Source: Bacillus pumilus | GTDB taxonomy: Bacteria > Bacillota > Bacilli > Bacillales > Bacillaceae | Assembly (NCBI RefSeq): GCF_024498355.1 | Contig: NZ_CP101833.1 | Span: forward strand, 2,833,001 to 2,897,000 | Direction of reading: 5' to 3' | Length of the DNA stretch: 64,000 nucleotides | Part shown: piece by piece, positions 37,917 to 46,241 of the stretch | Numbering within the stretch: the first letter of the stretch is position 1 | Layout: each line of letters begins with the position of its first letter | Notes under the pieces: generated by a model | The model's database searches: none | What the model saw: the letters and a program-made list of their open reading frames with translations, nothing else | Told to the model about the DNA's origin: nothing | Program-made: the position numbers and the translations under genes

Positions 37917-38738
37917 TTATTCAGATACAGGCAGAACTGCACCGTCATATTTTTTGTCGATAAATTCTTTGATTTTATCAGAGTGAAGAACTTCCATTAA
38001 CGTCTTGATCTTATCTGATTTTTCTTCACCTTTGCGAACAGCCACGATGTTTGCATATGGGTTGTTCTTCGTTTGCTCAAGTTCGATTGAATCATTTTTC
38101 GGATTCAATTTATTTTGAATCGCATAGTTGACGTTAATAAACACGGCATCGCCTTCACTGTTTTCATAAGCTTTCGCTGTTAGTTCAGGAGCGATTTTTT
38201 TGAACTTTAGGTTCTTCGGGTTTTCTTTAATGTTCTTCACTGTTGCGTTGATTGTATCTACTTTTGGATCAAGCTTGATGACACCAGCATTTTGCAGAAG
38301 AGCAAGCATACGGCCTTGTTCAGCTACGTTGTTTGTCATGATGATCGTTCCGCCGTTTGGAATATCTTTCACTGATTTGTATTTCTTAGAGTAGATACCG
38401 AAAGGCTCTAGGTGAACCGCACCAGCACTTACCAGGTTATAATCTTTGTTAGATTTATTTTCTTCGTTCAAGTAAGGAATATGTTGGAAAAAGTTCGCAT
38501 CCACTTCTTTTTCAGCTAACGCTTTGTTGTACATTTTATAATCGCTAAGCACTTTCACTTTTAAATCGTAGCCTTTTTCTTTTAGAAGTGGTTTTGCTTC
38601 TTCAAGAATCTCGGCATGTGGTGTTTTTGAAGCCGCAACCGTGATGGTTTTGCTTTCGCTTGCGTTATTAGATGAACCGCATGCAGCTAAAATGCCTGCA
38701 AATGCTAGAAATAGTGCACTTAAAATCAATTTCTTCAT
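37917..38738 (-). CDS. metQ: Methionine-binding lipoprotein MetQ
   Basis: This 273-residue NlpA-family binding lipoprotein has lipobox ILAAC and a mature domain containing TVAASKTPHAEILEEAKPLL and ANFFQHIPYLNEE, which are signatures of MetQ. It delivers methionine to MetNP. GGGAGG lies before the ATG. It is the last gene of the riboswitch-controlled metNPQ operon. Confidence 0.93.
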   Translation of the reverse strand: MKKLILSALFLAFAGILAACGSSNNASESKTITVAASKTPHAEILEEAKPLLKEKGYDLKVKVLSDYKMYNKALAEKEVDANFFQHIPYLNEENKSNKDYNLVSAGAVHLEPFGIYSKKYKSVKDIPNGGTIIMTNNVAEQGRMLALLQNAGVIKLDPKVDTINATVKNIKENPKNLKFKKIAPELTAKAYENSEGDAVFINVNYAIQNKLNPKNDSIELEQTKNNPYANIVAVRKGEEKSDKIKTLMEVLHSDKIKEFIDKKYDGAVLPVSE

Positions 38739-38752
38739 GAATAAATCCTCCC

Positions 38753-39421
38753 TTAACGTTTATCAATTTTATTTGTAATCAAATCACCGATTATTTGAAT
38801 AATAAAGACGATGATGAGAATAAACACAGTGGCTACTAGTGTGACATCTGTATTACCAGATTGGTATCCTTCCACATAGGCAAGGTCACCAAGTCCACCT
38901 GCTCCAATTGCACCTGCGATCGCAGTAGAGCCAATTAGAGCAATCGCTGTTACGGTAATGCCTGAAATAAGGGCTGGCAGTGATTCTGGCAGCAATACTT
39001 TGAAAATAATCGTAGACGTTTTAGCTCCCATAGATCGTGCTGCTTCAATGACTCCTTTGTCTACTTCTCGCAGTGCAATTTCGACAAGACGTGCATAGAA
39101 AGGAGCTGACCCAATGACAAGCGCAGGCAGCGCTGCATTTGGACCTAAAATAGTGCCCATTATTAGTTTTGTAAACCCTAATAAAAGAATGATTAAAATG
39201 ATAAAAGGAATCGATCTGAAAATGTTGACGACTGCCCCAATAACGGTGTTAATCGGTTTATTTTCCCAAAGACCGCCTTTACTAGTCAGAAAGAGCAATA
39301 GTCCAAGGATGATACCAATAATAAAAGCAAATGCTAGTGAAATGAGTGTCATGTACACCGTTTCACCCGTTGCATTCCAAATGACATCTAGATCAACGTT
39401 CGGAAACCATTTCTCAAACAT
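38753..39421 (-). CDS. metP: Methionine ABC transporter permease MetP
   Basis: This 222-residue permease of the MetI type has five to six helices and the ABC coupling loop EAARSMGAKTSTIIFKVLLP. The start ATG overlaps the metN end by 8 bases. Confidence 0.94.
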   Translation of the reverse strand: MFEKWFPNVDLDVIWNATGETVYMTLISLAFAFIIGIILGLLLFLTSKGGLWENKPINTVIGAVVNIFRSIPFIILIILLLGFTKLIMGTILGPNAALPALVIGSAPFYARLVEIALREVDKGVIEAARSMGAKTSTIIFKVLLPESLPALISGITVTAIALIGSTAIAGAIGAGGLGDLAYVEGYQSGNTDVTLVATVFILIIVFIIQIIGDLITNKIDKR

Positions 39422-40439
39422 GTGTCATCACCTCAATTTCAACCTGTTTGCTTTGGATATAGGCGATGGCTTTTTCAACCTCGGTCTCTTCTCCATTAAT
39501 ATGGATAAAGAGTGTTCCAAACGCGCCTTCCTGCGTTTGAGAAATCTTTCCTTGAAGGATGTTCACATCGACCTCAAAAGATCGAACGATTTCAGTGATC
39601 AGTGGCTGCTCGGCAGAATCGCCGATAAAGGACAACCGTACCACCTGACCCTCTTTTACTCGCTCTAAGACGTGTTCGATTGTTTCTTTCGCTTCCTCTG
39701 GTTCAGCAAGCTGTTTCACAAATCGCTTCGTCATTTCTTCCTTCGGCTGTCTGAAGACGCGTAATACTTCGCCTTCTTCGACAATACGTCCATTCTCCAT
39801 CACTGCCACACGATGACAGATTTTGCGAATGACGTGCATTTCGTGTGTGATGAGCACAATCGTCAGCCCTAATCGTTTATTGATATCGGCCAAAAGATCA
39901 AGGATGGAATCTGTTGTTTGTGGATCAAGTGCAGATGTAGCTTCGTCACATAGAAGAACCTTTGGATCATTGGCTAATGCTCTCGCAATTCCCACACGCT
40001 GCTTTTGTCCACCGCTTAGCTGAGAAGGATAAGCATTTTCTTTCCCTTCTAAACCGACCAATTTAATTAGTTCATTTGCACGGGCTCTCCGTTTTGACGT
40101 CGGAACACCTGCAATTTCGAGCGGGAACATAATATTTTGTCTTACTGTTCTTGACCAAAGTAGGTTAAAGTGCTGAAAGATCATGCTGATTTCCTGTCTT
40201 GCTTTACGAAGTTTCGCATTCGATACTTCATTGATCCGATTGCCTGCCACTTCAACAATTCCTTCTGTTGGCAGCTCCAGACCGTTTAATAGGCGAATAA
40301 GAGAGCTTTTGCCCGCGCCGCTATACCCGATAATTCCGAATATTTCACCTTTATCAATATCCAAGTTGACGTCTTTCACTGCGTCAACATTTCCGCTTTT
40401 TGAGTAGTACGTTTTTGATACATTCTGTAAATGGATCAC
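39414..40439 (-). CDS. metN: Methionine ABC transporter ATPase MetN
   Basis: This 341-residue ATPase has Walker A GYSGAGKSS, signature LSGGQKQR and Walker B LLCDEATSALD, plus the C-terminal NIL/ACT-like regulatory domain typical of MetN (ITEIVRSFEVDVNILQGKIS). GTG 40439 with GCAGGTGA upstream gives the same length as B. subtilis MetN; the longer frame to 40484 was not used. It is the first gene after the SAM riboswitch. Confidence 0.95.
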   Translation of the reverse strand: MIHLQNVSKTYYSKSGNVDAVKDVNLDIDKGEIFGIIGYSGAGKSSLIRLLNGLELPTEGIVEVAGNRINEVSNAKLRKARQEISMIFQHFNLLWSRTVRQNIMFPLEIAGVPTSKRRARANELIKLVGLEGKENAYPSQLSGGQKQRVGIARALANDPKVLLCDEATSALDPQTTDSILDLLADINKRLGLTIVLITHEMHVIRKICHRVAVMENGRIVEEGEVLRVFRQPKEEMTKRFVKQLAEPEEAKETIEHVLERVKEGQVVRLSFIGDSAEQPLITEIVRSFEVDVNILQGKISQTQEGAFGTLFIHINGEETEVEKAIAYIQSKQVEIEVMTHV

Positions 40440-40524
40440 AGTCTGCTCACCTGCTTTCTTGCTGAATCTATAGATTGCCATCACATACGTTCATTTATTC
40501 TTCGTGCTGTCATGACTCTAGCCT

Positions 40525-40703
40525 GCTGCTAAGTCAGTAAAAAAGACCTAACTGCAACGCAAGCAGAAAGGCCTTTTATTTCAAATACGCCTTTCTCTCA
40601 TCTTTCAAAGCGTTGCGGCTTTGAGTGAATTGGCACCAATTTCAGCTATGCTGACGGTTGCCGGGTTTCATAGGGCACGTCCCTCCACCTCTCTTAATAA
40701 GAG
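40525..40703 (-). promoter_or_regulatory. SAM-I (S-box) riboswitch with terminator
   Basis: On the minus strand the leader contains the classical S-box parts in order: CTCTTATTAAGAGAGGTGGA, AGGGACGTGCCCTATGAAAC, CCGGCAACC, the GGTGCCAATTC segment and AGATGAGAG closing helix P1. A terminator hairpin (GGCCTTTCTGC with GCAGTTAGGTC, then TTTTTT) follows near 40525-40575. High S-adenosylmethionine should stop transcription before metN. Confidence 0.95.
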
Positions 40704-40805
40704 AAAATATGTTGTTTTATGTGATGTTCATGTTTTTACTAACGTAGAATATCATGCTACCCGAGATATGTCAACGCTGTAAATCGCTAATTTCCAAGTA
40801 AACGA

Positions 40806-41147
40806 CTACGTTATCATTTTCCGAAAAAAACCGTTCGTCAGCCAAAGCACAGCCTCTAGTCTGAGAAGCGCGCGGAATGAGCCTTTGACTTTGACTTGTC
40901 CCCTGCTGATAAGCTGCTGCAAGGACATGTCTCCATCTAATAATTGTAGAATTTCTTTCCTCTCACCATAGAAGATGAGATCCGATAACTCAATTGCAGG
41001 CAGTTTCTTCACTTCACCACGTTCATCCACAATCAATGTACAAGAGTCAGTTTCCGCCTCAAATGTAATCTTCAAGGATGATGAGGAGAGCAGCGGCTTT
41101 AACAATAATCGCTGCCCAGCGTTTCCATGGGTTTTCACTTTTTCCAC
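40806..41147 (-). CDS. yusD: SCP2-like protein YusD
   Basis: This 113-residue protein has a short sterol-carrier-protein-2-like fold (LSDLIFYGERKEILQLLDGD; RGQVKVKGSFRALLRLEAVL). Its function is unknown. The GTG start at 41147 has AGGGAGG 8 bases upstream. It stands alone between yusE and the metNPQ leader. Confidence 0.8.
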   Translation of the reverse strand: MEKVKTHGNAGQRLLLKPLLSSSSLKITFEAETDSCTLIVDERGEVKKLPAIELSDLIFYGERKEILQLLDGDMSLQQLISRGQVKVKGSFRALLRLEAVLWLTNGFFRKMIT

Positions 41148-41256
41148 ATGTATAACCTCCCTGTCATTTGGTTATACATAACATTTCTCTACAAACATCG
41201 GCTTGTCCTTTATAAATAGCTCGACAAATTTTCAAATGAATTGCTTGAAATATGAC

Positions 41257-41282
41257 AAAAAACCGCTTTATTTAGCGGTTTC
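41257..41282 (-). terminator. Terminator of yusE
   Basis: On the minus strand AAACCGCT and AGCGGTTT pair around AAATA and are followed by TTTTG. It overlaps the yusE stop codon. Confidence 0.85.
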
Positions 41283-41570
41283 AATCATTTCATGAAGATA
41301 TGGAACTGAGTGAAAGGCGTAGCCTTTTTGCACAATCTCACCTTTTTTAAACAGTAGAAAGCAAGGTACACTTTCGATTTCAAATGCTTTCGCAAAGCCT
41401 GGTGAGTAGTTTAAATTGTTCTCGTAAAATGGAACATCCGGCTGCATGGCATCTACGACTGTCAGCATTTTCTTTGCCAGCTGGCATGTTCCGCAAAACG
41501 GTGTATATAAGTACAAAAGAAATAAATCGTCCTCTATCTCCTTCAATTCATGCTCTTCAATCTCTTTCAT
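41268..41570 (-). CDS. yusE: Thioredoxin-like protein YusE
   Basis: This 100-residue thioredoxin fold has an active-site pair in YTPFCGTCQLAKK (Cys-Gly-Thr-Cys) and the cis-Pro in ESVPCFLLFKKG. It is likely a cytoplasmic thiol reductase; the partner is unknown. It lies 12 bases after yusF on the same strand. Confidence 0.88.
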   Translation of the reverse strand: MKEIEEHELKEIEDDLFLLYLYTPFCGTCQLAKKMLTVVDAMQPDVPFYENNLNYSPGFAKAFEIESVPCFLLFKKGEIVQKGYAFHSVPYLHEMIETAK

Positions 41571-41582
41571 ATACGTCCACCC

Positions 41583-41927
41583 TCATAAATATTTCGAATG
41601 AACATCAATGTTTGCAGCTAATAGGATAGATGCAATGTGGGCTGACGGTGAAGCGGCCACTTCTCGGTACGTTCTGTCGACAAACAGATGAAGTGCTTCA
41701 GGGAATTCTTTTCGAAATTGCTTCCGCAGTTTGTCGCCAGCATCGTCACTGTCTGCTAATATGTAAACGTCTTTTCCGAATAAATCGTCCACGAGCTGAT
41801 CCAGCTTCGATGTACTGATCGTACCATTGGTGCAAATGATGGTAACAGGTTCACTAATGACTTCTTTTAGCTTTTGTTTGTCTGATTTACCTTCTACAAT
41901 GATGACCTTTTCTATCTCGACGTTCAT
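41583..41927 (-). CDS. yusF: TOPRIM-domain protein YusF
   Basis: This protein of about 114 residues is made of a single TOPRIM domain: KVIIVEGKSDKQKL has the conserved Glu, and ILADSDDAGDKLR the Asp-x-Asp-x-(Asp). It is a stand-alone relative of RNase M5 type TOPRIM proteins; its target is unknown. ATG 41927 fits a GGGTGATC site; the frame extends further upstream to 41960 without a better site. Confidence 0.82.
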   Translation of the reverse strand: MNVEIEKVIIVEGKSDKQKLKEVISEPVTIICTNGTISTSKLDQLVDDLFGKDVYILADSDDAGDKLRKQFRKEFPEALHLFVDRTYREVAASPSAHIASILLAANIDVHSKYL

Positions 41928-42019
41928 CACGATCACCCGGCCCTTTTGACGTTGATTCACTTCTTCCTTAGATTACAATCTTTTATTCAGGTTGTAAAGA
42001 TTAGGCACTTGATCATCAA

Positions 42020-42052
42020 AAAGACTGCAGCTTATGCTCACTGCAGCCTTAA
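42020..42052 (-). terminator. Terminator after yusG
   Basis: On the minus strand AAGGCTGCAG and CTGCAGTCTT pair around TGAGCATAAG and are followed by TTTG. Confidence 0.85.
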
Positions 42053-42058
42053 CTGTGA

Positions 42059-42295
42059 TTAGCACCAGCCATTTTCATCGTCACAGTCTACATATTGTTC
42101 TGTCCCGTGGGTCAATGTATCTGACAGACGATAAAAACGATTTTGATCATAGGAATAACCCGATTTTAACTCATATTGATTTTCACTAATCATCGTGCCA
42201 ATCTCTTCATTTTGATGATAAAGCACCATGCCGCTTTCTTTGAATCGCCCAGTGACATGCTCTGTTATATCCACCTGTTCTTTTTGAAAAGACAA
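42059..42295 (-). CDS. yusG: Small conserved protein YusG (DUF2553)
   Basis: This 78-residue protein ends GTEQYVDCDDENGWC, a strongly conserved acidic and Cys-containing tail. Its function is unknown. The TTG at 42295 has GGGGGG 8 bases upstream and gives the recalled B. subtilis length of 78. The longer frame from 42334 would overlap the gcvH end closely. It directly follows gcvH and may be co-transcribed with it. Confidence 0.82.
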   Translation of the reverse strand: MSFQKEQVDITEHVTGRFKESGMVLYHQNEEIGTMISENQYELKSGYSYDQNRFYRLSDTLTHGTEQYVDCDDENGWC

Positions 42296-42339
42296 ATTGG
42301 ACACCCCCCATAAAGGTAGAGTGTCCAATTTCACATGAA

Positions 42340-42723
42340 TTAGTCTTCTTTTGTCATTTCTTCGTATTGCTCAGCTGTCATTAAGTTCTCGATTTCAGAC
42401 GCATCAGCTGGCTCTACAACAATCATCCATGCTTTTTCGTATGGAGAGTCGTTGACGAACTCTGGGCTGTCATCCAGCTCATCGTTTACTTCAACGATTG
42501 TGCCGTTGATCGGTGCGTAAAGTTCAGAAACAGTTTTGACTGATTCTACACTTCCGAAAGGCTCGTCCGCTGTGATTTTGTCTCCTACTTCAGGAAGCTC
42601 AACGAACACGATATCGCCTAGCTCAGATTGAGCAAAATGCGTAATACCGATACGCACCTTATCTCCTTCTACTTTGACCCATTCATGTTCTTCTGAATAA
42701 CGTAAATCTTTTGGTGTGCTCAT
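42340..42723 (-). CDS. gcvH: Glycine cleavage / lipoyl-relay protein GcvH
   Basis: This 127-residue H protein has the lipoyl lysine in [10 protein letters not shown] (Lys63). It carries the aminomethyl group in glycine cleavage and, in Bacillus, is the obligate carrier on which octanoate is placed and lipoate is made before transfer to other enzymes. It has the same length as the B. subtilis protein. The gcvT-P genes are not in the window, as in B. subtilis. Confidence 0.95.
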   Translation of the reverse strand: MSTPKDLRYSEEHEWVKVEGDKVRIGITHFAQSELGDIVFVELPEVGDKITADEPFGSVESVKTVSELYAPINGTIVEVNDELDDSPEFVNDSPYEKAWMIVVEPADASEIENLMTAEQYEEMTKED

Positions 42724-42789
42724 TCAATACCCCTCCAGTCTTTTCTTTCCGTCTATATTGAAGATACCACAATCTGAATGAAAGTTACA

Positions 42790-43149
42790 TCATTTCCAGA
42801 CGCTTTTAAATGTATCTTCATTAAATCCAACTGTCACTCGTTTGCCGTCTGTTGTAATTGGACGCTTAATCAGCATTCCGTTAGACGCAAGTAATTCGAG
42901 CTGCTCGTCCTCTGACATTGCAGGAAGTTGATCTTTCAGCTGCAGCTCTCGGTATTTCTGTCCGCTTGTATTAAAGAATTTCTTCAGCTCTAAACCGCTC
43001 TTTTCGTAAAGTGCTTTTAGGGTTTCTTTATCAGGCGTCTCTTCGACGATATGTATGCTGTTGATGTCTTTATTGTGTTCTTCCAGCCACTTTTTTGCTT
43101 TTCGGCATGTACCGCAAGATGGGTATTCGTAAAAATCTAAAGCCACCAT
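42790..43149 (-). CDS. yusI: ArsC/Spx-family protein YusI
   Basis: This 119-residue ArsC-like protein has the CxxC pair in YPSCGTCRKAKKWL at the N-terminus and KRPITTDGKRVTVGFNED near the C-terminus. It is similar in shape to Spx and arsenate reductase but lacks features that assign a substrate. ATG 43149 has AGGAGGTG just upstream. Confidence 0.88.
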   Translation of the reverse strand: MVALDFYEYPSCGTCRKAKKWLEEHNKDINSIHIVEETPDKETLKALYEKSGLELKKFFNTSGQKYRELQLKDQLPAMSEDEQLELLASNGMLIKRPITTDGKRVTVGFNEDTFKSVWK

Positions 43150-43214
43150 TTTCACCTCCTGCAAATTGTGACAACATTTTATCACAAAATATTTTAAAAA
43201 CCTAAATGTATGCT

Positions 43215-43250
43215 TACAAAAAGGTGCGGAGTACACTCCACACCTTTCGA
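43215..43250 (-). terminator. Terminator of the fad operon
   Basis: On the minus strand AAAGGTGTGGAG and CTCCGCACCTTT pair (G-U tolerated) around TGTA and are followed by TTG. It lies right after the fadE stop. Confidence 0.85.
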
Positions 43251-43257
43251 ACCGTTT

Positions 43258-45039
43258 TTACACGATATATTTCTCTGCTTCAAAGATTCGTTTCGCCACC
43301 TCACGCTTTTTAGCAATGACATTGATCGGCGTGAATCTTGTCAGTTTACGAAGGGCTGACAGACTCATACGGAGTGAATCTCCTTCTTCCATCGCGATCA
43401 ATGATTCTTTTGCGTGGGCTTCAATCTTTAAAAAGGCTTCCTGCGTGAAAATTTGTGTGTAGGCGAGCTTTTGAGCGTTCTTTTCTGGGCCTGATGCAGC
43501 GATGGCTTTTTCTGTACGCAGGATCGCCGATTCAGCAGCAAACAGTTCATTGACGATATCTGCTATGTTCACAAGGATTTCTTGCTCTTTGTCTAATGCT
43601 TTCCCATATTTCATCGCTGCCATGCCTGCCACCATCAAGGCGATCTTTTTCGCATGGACGAGCAAATATTTTTCTTGATCGAGCGGCTGATCACCTGGTT
43701 CTTCCGGCATCATCATCATCAGCTCTTCCTGCAAGGTTTGCGCTTTTTGAAGAAGAGGAAGCTCCCCTTTCATCGCTTTCTTCAAGAATGTGCCTGGTAC
43801 AAGTAAACGGTTAATTTCGTTCGTTCCTTCAAAAATACGGTTAATTCGTGAGTCACGATAGGCTCTTTCGACTTCGTATTCTTGCATGAAACCATATCCG
43901 CCATGAATCTGCACACCTTCATCCACAATGTAATCGAGTGTTTCAGAGCCAAGCACTTTACAAAGAGAGCATTCAATTGCATATTCTGCAATGGATTGCG
44001 CAATTTGTTTCCCGTCCTTTTGCTCTTCTTCACTTAATAGACCCATCCGCTGTTCAAATAGCCCCACTGTGCGGTAAACAGCACTTTCCATGGCATAGAG
44101 CTTTGCTGACATGTTAGCTGCTTTTTCACCAATTAAGCTAAATTGAGAAATCGGTGTTTTGAACTGCTTACGCTGGTTCGCATATTCTGCTGATAATTGA
44201 ATGACCCGTTTTGACGCACCGATTGTGCCGACTGCCAGCTTATAGCGTCCGATATTCAAAATGTTAAAGGCAATGACATGGCCTCTGCCTGCTTCACCAA
44301 GTAAATTCTCTTTTGGCACTTCGGCATCTTCTAGAATTAACGTTCTCGTCGATGATCCTTTAATGCCCATCTTTTTCTCTTCAGGCCCAGTTTTGACACC
44401 TGGAAAATCCTTTTCTACGATAAAAGCAGAGAAGTGTTCACCGTCAATCTTCGCATACACAACAAAGACATCTGCAAATGCGGAGTTCGTGATCCACTGC
44501 TTTTCCCCATTGAGGACATAATGTGTTCCAGCTTCATTCAGGACCGCGGTTGTTTTTGCCCCAAGTGCGTCAGAGCCTGAACCTGGCTCCGTTAGTGCGT
44601 ACGCCGCAATGGTTTCTCCAGAGGCGAGTCCTGGCAGGTACGTTTCCTTTTGCGTTTGATTTCCGAACAGCACGATCGGCAGAGAACCAATGCCAACATG
44701 AGCACCATAGGAAAGTGAGAAGCTACCTGCTCTGGCGAATTTTTCAGTAATGATGGCTGAACTGATTTTATCTAACCCGAGTCCACCAAATTCCTCAGGA
44801 ACGTCCGCTCCAAGCAGTCCAAGCTCTCCAGCCTTTTTTAGAAGCCTGACAGAATGCTCGAATTCATGATTTTCAATTTGATCTATATGCGGGACAACAT
44901 CTTGTAAAATGTAATCCTCTGTTGTTTTCCCGATCATTTGATGTTCATCAGAGAAATCCTCTGGCGTAAAGATATGCTCATAATTCGTCTCATCAATTAA
45001 AAAACTGCCACCCTTTTTCACATCTTCCATTGCTTTCAT
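43258..45039 (-). CDS. fadE: Acyl-CoA dehydrogenase FadE
   Basis: This 593-residue FAD-dependent acyl-CoA dehydrogenase carries out the first oxidation of beta-oxidation. It has the acyl-CoA dehydrogenase signatures [17 protein letters not shown] and [20 protein letters not shown], the catalytic Glu region [11 protein letters not shown], and an extra C-terminal domain usual in this FadE type. GGGGGAG precedes the ATG. It is the last gene of fadNAE. Confidence 0.95.
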   Translation of the reverse strand: MKAMEDVKKGGSFLIDETNYEHIFTPEDFSDEHQMIGKTTEDYILQDVVPHIDQIENHEFEHSVRLLKKAGELGLLGADVPEEFGGLGLDKISSAIITEKFARAGSFSLSYGAHVGIGSLPIVLFGNQTQKETYLPGLASGETIAAYALTEPGSGSDALGAKTTAVLNEAGTHYVLNGEKQWITNSAFADVFVVYAKIDGEHFSAFIVEKDFPGVKTGPEEKKMGIKGSSTRTLILEDAEVPKENLLGEAGRGHVIAFNILNIGRYKLAVGTIGASKRVIQLSAEYANQRKQFKTPISQFSLIGEKAANMSAKLYAMESAVYRTVGLFEQRMGLLSEEEQKDGKQIAQSIAEYAIECSLCKVLGSETLDYIVDEGVQIHGGYGFMQEYEVERAYRDSRINRIFEGTNEINRLLVPGTFLKKAMKGELPLLQKAQTLQEELMMMMPEEPGDQPLDQEKYLLVHAKKIALMVAGMAAMKYGKALDKEQEILVNIADIVNELFAAESAILRTEKAIAASGPEKNAQKLAYTQIFTQEAFLKIEAHAKESLIAMEEGDSLRMSLSALRKLTRFTPINVIAKKREVAKRIFEAEKYIV

Positions 45040-45053
45040 CCTGTTCTCCCCCT

Positions 45054-46229
45054 TTAGATCAATTCAAAAATGCCCGCTGCTCCCATGCCCCCACCGATGC
45101 ACATCGTCACAATGCCAAATTGCTCGTTTCGTCGTTTCATTTCATGAATGAGTGACAGCGTTAGTTTCGTTCCTGTACAGCCGAGCGGATGTCCTAGCGC
45201 AATTGCCCCGCCATTGACATTCACCTTCTCTTCATCGATCCCTAAATGACGAATGACTTGAATGGCCTGAGACGCAAACGCTTCGTTTAATTCAAACAGC
45301 CCAATGTCCTTCAGCTCAAGCCCAGCGATTTTTAGCGCACGCGGAATCGCTTCAACCGGACCAATTCCCATCACCTCAGGCGGTACACCGCCAACAGCAA
45401 ACGCTCTAAACTTAGCAAGTGGCTGAAGTGAAAGAGAGGATGCTTTCGCGCGATCCATCATCATCACACACGCCGCGCCATCACTTGTTTGTGAGGAGTT
45501 TCCTGCGGTCACCGTTCCTTTTGTTGAGAAAGCAGGTCGTAAGGTTGAGAGAATCTCCTCTGTAGTGCCCGCTCTCACACCTTCATCCTGTGAGAACGTA
45601 AATGGATGTTCTTCTAATTGATACTGCTCTCCTACCCGTCTTTCTGTCACATCAACGGGAACAATTTCATCTGAAAATTTCCCCTCCTGCAATGCCTTTG
45701 CTGCCTTTTGATGGCTTCTCACCGCAAAAGCATCTTGATCTTGCCGTGTGACCTGATACTTTTGCGCCACTTGCTCCGCTGTATGCCCCATGCTCATATA
45801 GTATTCAGGCGCTTGCTCTGCCAAAAGAGCGTTTGGACGAATGGAGTGACCCATCATTGGGACCTGCGACATCGATTCGACGCCTCCGGCTAAAATGGTT
45901 TCTGCCTGCCCCAGCATAATCCGTTCACCAGCGTAAGCGATAGACTGAAGACCAGACGAACAGTAGCGGTTAATGGTGATGGCAGGTACGGTATAAGGCA
46001 GCCCAGCTAATGCCCCAATATTCCGGGCCACATTTAACCCTTGCTCTGCTTCTGGCGTCGCACATCCGATAATCAAATCATCGATCTGTCCGTCGTAATC
46101 ACCGGCACGCTTTAGCGTTTCTTTTACACACAATGCGCCCATATCATCAGGTCTGACATGTTTTAATGATCCTTTTTTGGCTTTCCCTACTGGTGTTCTT
46201 GCGCCAGCTACAATCACTGCTTCTCTCAT
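45054..46229 (-). CDS. fadA: Acetyl-CoA acyltransferase FadA
   Basis: This 391-residue thiolase catalyses the last step of beta-oxidation. The acyl-accepting Cys90 is in NRYCSSGLQS, and the other active-site parts are NEAFA, GHPLG and CIGGGMG near the end. AGGGGGGAG precedes the ATG. It lies between fadN and fadE with short gaps. Confidence 0.95.
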   Translation of the reverse strand: MREAVIVAGARTPVGKAKKGSLKHVRPDDMGALCVKETLKRAGDYDGQIDDLIIGCATPEAEQGLNVARNIGALAGLPYTVPAITINRYCSSGLQSIAYAGERIMLGQAETILAGGVESMSQVPMMGHSIRPNALLAEQAPEYYMSMGHTAEQVAQKYQVTRQDQDAFAVRSHQKAAKALQEGKFSDEIVPVDVTERRVGEQYQLEEHPFTFSQDEGVRAGTTEEILSTLRPAFSTKGTVTAGNSSQTSDGAACVMMMDRAKASSLSLQPLAKFRAFAVGGVPPEVMGIGPVEAIPRALKIAGLELKDIGLFELNEAFASQAIQVIRHLGIDEEKVNVNGGAIALGHPLGCTGTKLTLSLIHEMKRRNEQFGIVTMCIGGGMGAAGIFELI

Positions 46230-46241
46230 TTTGACTCCCCC